Shown here: positions 59,761 through 64,000 of the stretch, one piece after another
Position numbering within the stretch: position 1 is the first letter of the stretch
Layout: each line of letters starts with the position of its first letter
Assembly: GCF_047948215.1 (NCBI RefSeq)
Contig: NC_134456.1
Location: 57,358,029 to 57,422,028, forward strand
Direction of reading: 5' to 3'
From: Lycorma delicatula
Taxonomy: Eukaryota; Arthropoda; Insecta; Hemiptera; Fulgoridae
Length of the DNA stretch: 64,000 bases
Made by a program: the position numbers and the translations under genes
Notes under the pieces: model-generated
What the model saw: only the letters and a program-made list of their open reading frames with translations
Told to the model about the DNA's origin: nothing
The model's database searches: none

Positions 59761-62359
59761 GAGCTAGGTAATGGGTTGAGTTGCCCAATAAAATTTACTT
59801 AATTACTAACAAATAAATAAAATTAAAAATGTTAAAAATCCCAAGACGAAATAAACTTTAAGTAAAATAAATATTAATTAGAAATACTTAGAAACATTCA
59901 AAAGCCATGTTGAAGGAACATACCTATTACTTATAACCGTAAAACTAATCTAAAACCCTGCTTTGAGATGATACCTATGTAATGCAATGAAGTGATACCT
60001 ATGTAGTACAAAAAACCGCATCAAAATTGGTCCAATAGGTTTAGAGGAAAATGGTAACAGATACACACGAACGCGCACGCGCGCGCATACACATACGAGT
60101 TCGCACGCGCACGCACACACAATCTTTTACTCCAAACTCATATCGTCTTAATTCCGTCGTGGGAAAAAGAAAATTTTCCTATACATAAAGAATAAAATCA
60201 TCACAACAGAGAAGATAAGATTGTTTATTATATAGTGCATGATAGTGAATAATTATCCTAAATTCGACAATGAAATTAAAAATAAATTTCACTAGAATAA
60301 AGAACACATCCAATACAAACAAATAACTGCTGTTAAATTTTTATTTTAATTTGTAAAATTGATGATTTTACAGAATTCAATACTTGTGGTTTTATTTTAT
60401 TCAATAATATAATTCAATAAAACGAAAAGTTGTCTGAAATTTGGAAATGGAATTAAATTACCTTAATTCAATTTAATTCTTATCTTAAGACTGATTAGTG
60501 ATATTTTTTAATAACCAATTTTATTCGTTGATTATTTCATAACTTGTGACACATCAAAACTCAATGTAGAACAAAAAAATTTATTTCATAATATTTTTTC
60601 ATTACAAAATTAGGTGTGATATAACAAAAAAAAAAAAAAAAATTGAATTAGAAAATCTTAAACTTATAAAAAACAGATCCACCTCTTAAATACATTGAGA
60701 AGAAAACTTTAATATTGTAGTAAAATGCATATGTAAGATTTATTGCAAGCTATAATCGTCTATTTTTCAGTGACAGCTACTGAAAATGTTATTGTTTAAT
60801 AAATTTAACCGCATATGATGTATGGGGATCATATAATGTAGCAAGTGAAGGACGCGAAAAACATCAACTTTCTGCTAGGTTTGAGGTATAGGACAGATAT
60901 TACTATATATTATAGTTCTACTCTTTTATTGGTCACGGGATGGGATAAACAAAGTTTGTTTGAATCGATGCAGTAGTCTGTTCGGAGCATTGACGCGGGC
61001 AAGTAAGTTATAACAAACGTTCTCTGAATTTAGATTAACATTTATTGGTAGAAAATATAGAGATTTTAAAACGTTACAGCTCATTTTTTTAAAATAAAAA
61101 TTTCTTTTAACAGCTAAAAAGAAGAATTTAAGTAGAATTTTTTTTCAGATTCCAATTAAACAGAAAATCGTATAATAAAACACTTAACAAGTAATTACAT
61201 ATTAAAAGTTATAAAGAAAGTTTTTTTTATTATTTTTGTTTTTATTACTTAAATATTTCTAAAACCATTTTTCTTTTTTAACAGAACTACTAGAATATTT
61301 TTCAATTATACTTTTACACGTGATGTATTTTTCTTTATTCATTCAAAAATCCATAAGTGACTTACACTGAATAAAAGAACAACATATTCAATTAGTGAGT
61401 ATATAAATTTAATATTAATCGAGACGTTATTTCTATCATCTGTCAATTTATTAATAAATATCTTATTGTTAATGTTTCTTCTCTTAATATTTATTGTTAT
61501 TTCTTTTCTCCTTCGCAGTTTTTACTTGGCTTACTATAGTCTCCTCCATAATCTTTCATATTCTATTTGGACGTTATCTAATCTTATGTGTACAAAAAAT
61601 TCACGTAATTAATTTTTCCTTTGACAGTGTTTTAGTCGTACTATAACTAGGTAAATGCCATAAAATACCATTTTAACGAATTTACTGAGAAATTAAACAC
61701 ATATGACCAGCCTCTTTCCTTCGAAACAAAGGGAAAATGATAAAACGATTGAAAAGAATGTTAATAATAATTATTTATAGAGTAGTATGATGATGAATTA
61801 TGAGTAAAAATTGTTATGAGTTTATTACGAGTATTGTATTTATGATCTTTTAATATTAACAAATGTGTCAATAATTGCCTCACAAGAACTCAACTCCACA
61901 AACGGCCATGATGGCTATCTCTAAAACTTTGTATTTTTCCTGGACTCTTTATTCTGATAAAGATAAAAATTTTCTTTTGTTACTGTCCTATTATTTTTTT
62001 ATTATCCGTTGTTGTTAGCCTTGGATAAAGACTAGTATCTAAAAACTGAGCCGGTCTCGTCGACAATACTTGCTGTATGTCAGTTATAATTATTATTAGA
62101 AAACAAATATTTATGTAAATGAAGAAATATAAAAATAAAATTTCGTACAGACAAATCAATGTCAGAACACACGTCATATCAGGTCCCGTATCTTTCAACA
62201 AAAGGATTGTTTCTGAGGTTTTAAAAATAATATGGATTATTGTAATAATAATAATTATTATTATTATATTAAGGATCATCAAGTCTCTTAGACTTAGATC
62301 TGAAGCTGATGTTAATAGTATTCCACCGTTTATAATCGAGTCTTAAGGATTGTGTTGTC
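59761..62359. other. AT-rich DNA; CG microsatellite and a splice-donor-like site
   Basis: 60,064-60,120 is alternating CG/CA (acgcgcacgcgcgcgcatac), a potential Z-DNA tract. At 60,880-61,002 a GC-richer block ends exactly at a perfect donor gtaagt (61,003-61,008), with CSSLFGALTRA readable in one frame. It could be a (partly untranslated) first exon. 62,240-62,275 is an (ATT)n run. No complete gene. Confidence 0.35.
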
Positions 62360-63110
62360 CAGTACTACAACGGCTGTTTAATTTAATTTTAACAAGGGAA
62401 TGTAACGCAGCTGTTGAAAAAAAGCTCTAGTTTTCCCCTGTTCCTAAAAAGTAATATCTCCATTTAATTTCATACTACAAACTTGATTCAAGGTTGAATG
62501 TGGTTTCAAAAGTTTTTGAAAAAATTATCCAGTCATATTTATATTCGGCATATCTTACGTAAAATTTTGCTTTGTCAGCATGGTTTTGTCTCTATGAGGT
62601 CCTAACTAATCTTAATGAAATTTTATATTCATAGGTCCTGAGGTAGAAGATAGGAAACAGGCTGATGTTAAATATTTCACCTTTCAAGAGGCCTTAGACA
62701 AGGTATCTCATGAATCTTGCCTTTTTTGGTATCAAACGTAGTATGTTAAGTAGACTAATGTCCTGTCTTTATAAGCCAAGCTTTAATGTAAATGTGTAGG
62801 ATAGAGTATCTAGTATGTATGCTGCTCAATCTGGTGTTCCAGGTTTTAATTTGTATTTTCTGATTTACATTCTTTACATAATTGACATAAACACTATTTT
62901 ATTTCAAATTTACTTGTTTTTGGATGTTGTCAAAATTTGTGCTAAGATGAATTTTAAAGGATCAGTTCATTTTACAGTGTTATTGTTGTTGATGGTATTT
63001 AATAATTAAGTAAAATGACTGATAAGTAATAATTAATCCAAGTAAAATCTCTTATAATTGCTACAGCTTGTTTCGATAATTTGACCAGAGTTTTAACTGT
63101 GGACCTTTAC
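62360..63110 (+). pseudogene. Decayed LINE reverse transcriptase fragment
   Basis: Plus strand: LNVVSKVFEKIIQSYLYSAY (about 62,490-62,550), SQHGFVSMRS (about 62,574-62,603), VEDRKQADVKYFTFQEALDK (about 62,642-62,701), then YAAQSGVPGFNLYFLIYI (62,818-62,873). These correspond to the F-K-E, QHGFR-RS, V-FDF-KAFD and GVPQG-LGP-LF blocks of CR1/Jockey-superfamily reverse transcriptases. Each catalytic block has substitutions (FDF-AFD to FTFQEALDK; GVPQGS to GVPGFN), and the YADD box is not seen. Frames are broken several times. Confidence 0.65.
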
Positions 63111-64000
63111 ATAATTATTTTCTATACTGCATCAATTACTGAGTGATTTTTTGTTTTATTTTTTATTATTTACTTATTATTTTTTCTGCAACATCCTAAG
63201 GTTTAAACTATTCTATTGCACTTTCTACCTGATTACGCTGTTCCAGTTTCCCAGAATTTACCTATGAGTAGATGGTTGTAGTTGGCTAAAAGGAGAGATA
63301 TATAGGCATAAAAAAAATATTATTATTTTTATTTATTATTAATTAATAATATGGTACATCATTATATATCATATTCTATTATTTTGGTAAAAGATTTAAA
63401 ATTGAATCAATTAATAATTATTACTGGTCCGAATTTTGTACACTACTAAACACATTTTTTCATTGAGCTATGTAATTAAACGTTAACATTTTTTTCTTAA
63501 TATTCGATGGACAATGTTCTATGTTGTTGTTACAAATACACAGAAGCTTCCATCCAATTCCCTTACAAAATATGTTGACTAAAATCAAATATATGCAAAT
63601 TTCTTTGTCTTTTTTCTAGTTTAACTGATGTACAATAGTTAACTTTAAGATAAAAACAAATGTTACTTCCGTTGGACAACCCAATTTACCCGGTAAACAG
63701 TAAATGGCAAACAACATGGGAACAAATTGTATGAAATTAAAAAAGAAATACCTAGTAAATTGTTTTTATAAAAGTATATTTTAAGCTTAGTTATTATCTT
63801 CGGTTAGATAGATTGAGATGACAGGTAGGTTTTAAAAACAAGGTAACAACTTACACACCTCTTACCCTGTTCTCAAAATCAAGTGATAATCAGAAATTAC
63901 CTACGTCTAGGTTTCGTATATTTTAAGTAGCAAAATTCTTGTGCCTTTCTATGGATTTTATAAATTCGAAGTTTTAATTAAACGTAAATTTTAATAAGTC
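63111..64000. other. AT-rich DNA, no gene seen
   Basis: No coding or RNA gene, and no repeat matching another part of the window, was recognised up to the window end. Confidence 0.5.

Overview
This window looks like AT-rich, repeat-dense nuclear DNA of an insect. Hemiptera is my best guess, from the style of the retrotransposon families and the tRNA-derived SINE. There are no operons, bacterial promoters or CRISPR arrays, and I recognise no complete host gene. Poly(A)/poly(T) runs, (TA)n, CG-alternating tracts and intron-like AT-rich DNA fill the gaps. The species call is inference only.

Region by region. 1-10 kb: AT-rich DNA holding a pair of ~115 bp inverted repeats 1.2 kb apart (974-2443), the first copy of a dispersed repeat that carries tRNA-like SINE modules in opposite orientations (4.2-5.1 kb), and a decayed minus-strand LINE reverse transcriptase (6.8-7.5 kb). 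10-15 kb: a GC-rich island with clustered CRE-like TGACGTCA sites, a Helitron Rep/helicase N-terminal relic, and a second copy of the dispersed repeat. 15-22 kb: a decayed minus-strand Jockey-type LINE (15.2-18.6 kb), the best host-exon candidate in the window (minus strand, 19,638-19,801), and a putative solo LTR with TATA, Inr and AATAAA. 25-30 kb: a minus-strand R1-clade LINE with a 20-nt poly(A) tail, bracketed by palindromic GTGTATCAATTGATACAC-like DNA. 33.2-36.5 kb: a full-length RTE/BovB-type LINE with flanking target-site duplications, whose single ORF is broken by two in-frame stops. 37-41 kb: more copies of the dispersed repeat, one interrupted by a 5'-truncated LINE with its own target-site duplication. 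42-52 kb: a dense graveyard with R1-clade pieces on both strands, a tRNA-derived SINE, a Jockey fragment, a Penelope-like element carrying a GIY-YIG endonuclease remnant, another LINE, and a mariner-type transposase remnant abutting an R1 fragment. 55-63 kb: a LINE RT C-terminus, two Jockey fragments in opposite orientation, a candidate first exon or splice donor, and one more LINE RT remnant.

The recognisable proteins are therefore selfish elements of at least seven types: RTE, R1, Jockey, other LINEs, Penelope, mariner and Helitron, plus an LTR and SINEs. Nearly all are broken by stops and frameshifts. The RTE copy is the best preserved. Nested insertions allow relative dating: the 39.4 kb LINE is younger than the repeat it interrupts. 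I see no convincing new biological system. The items most worth a second look are the minus-strand host exon, the long inverted repeats that could form hairpin RNA, and the CRE-like cluster.
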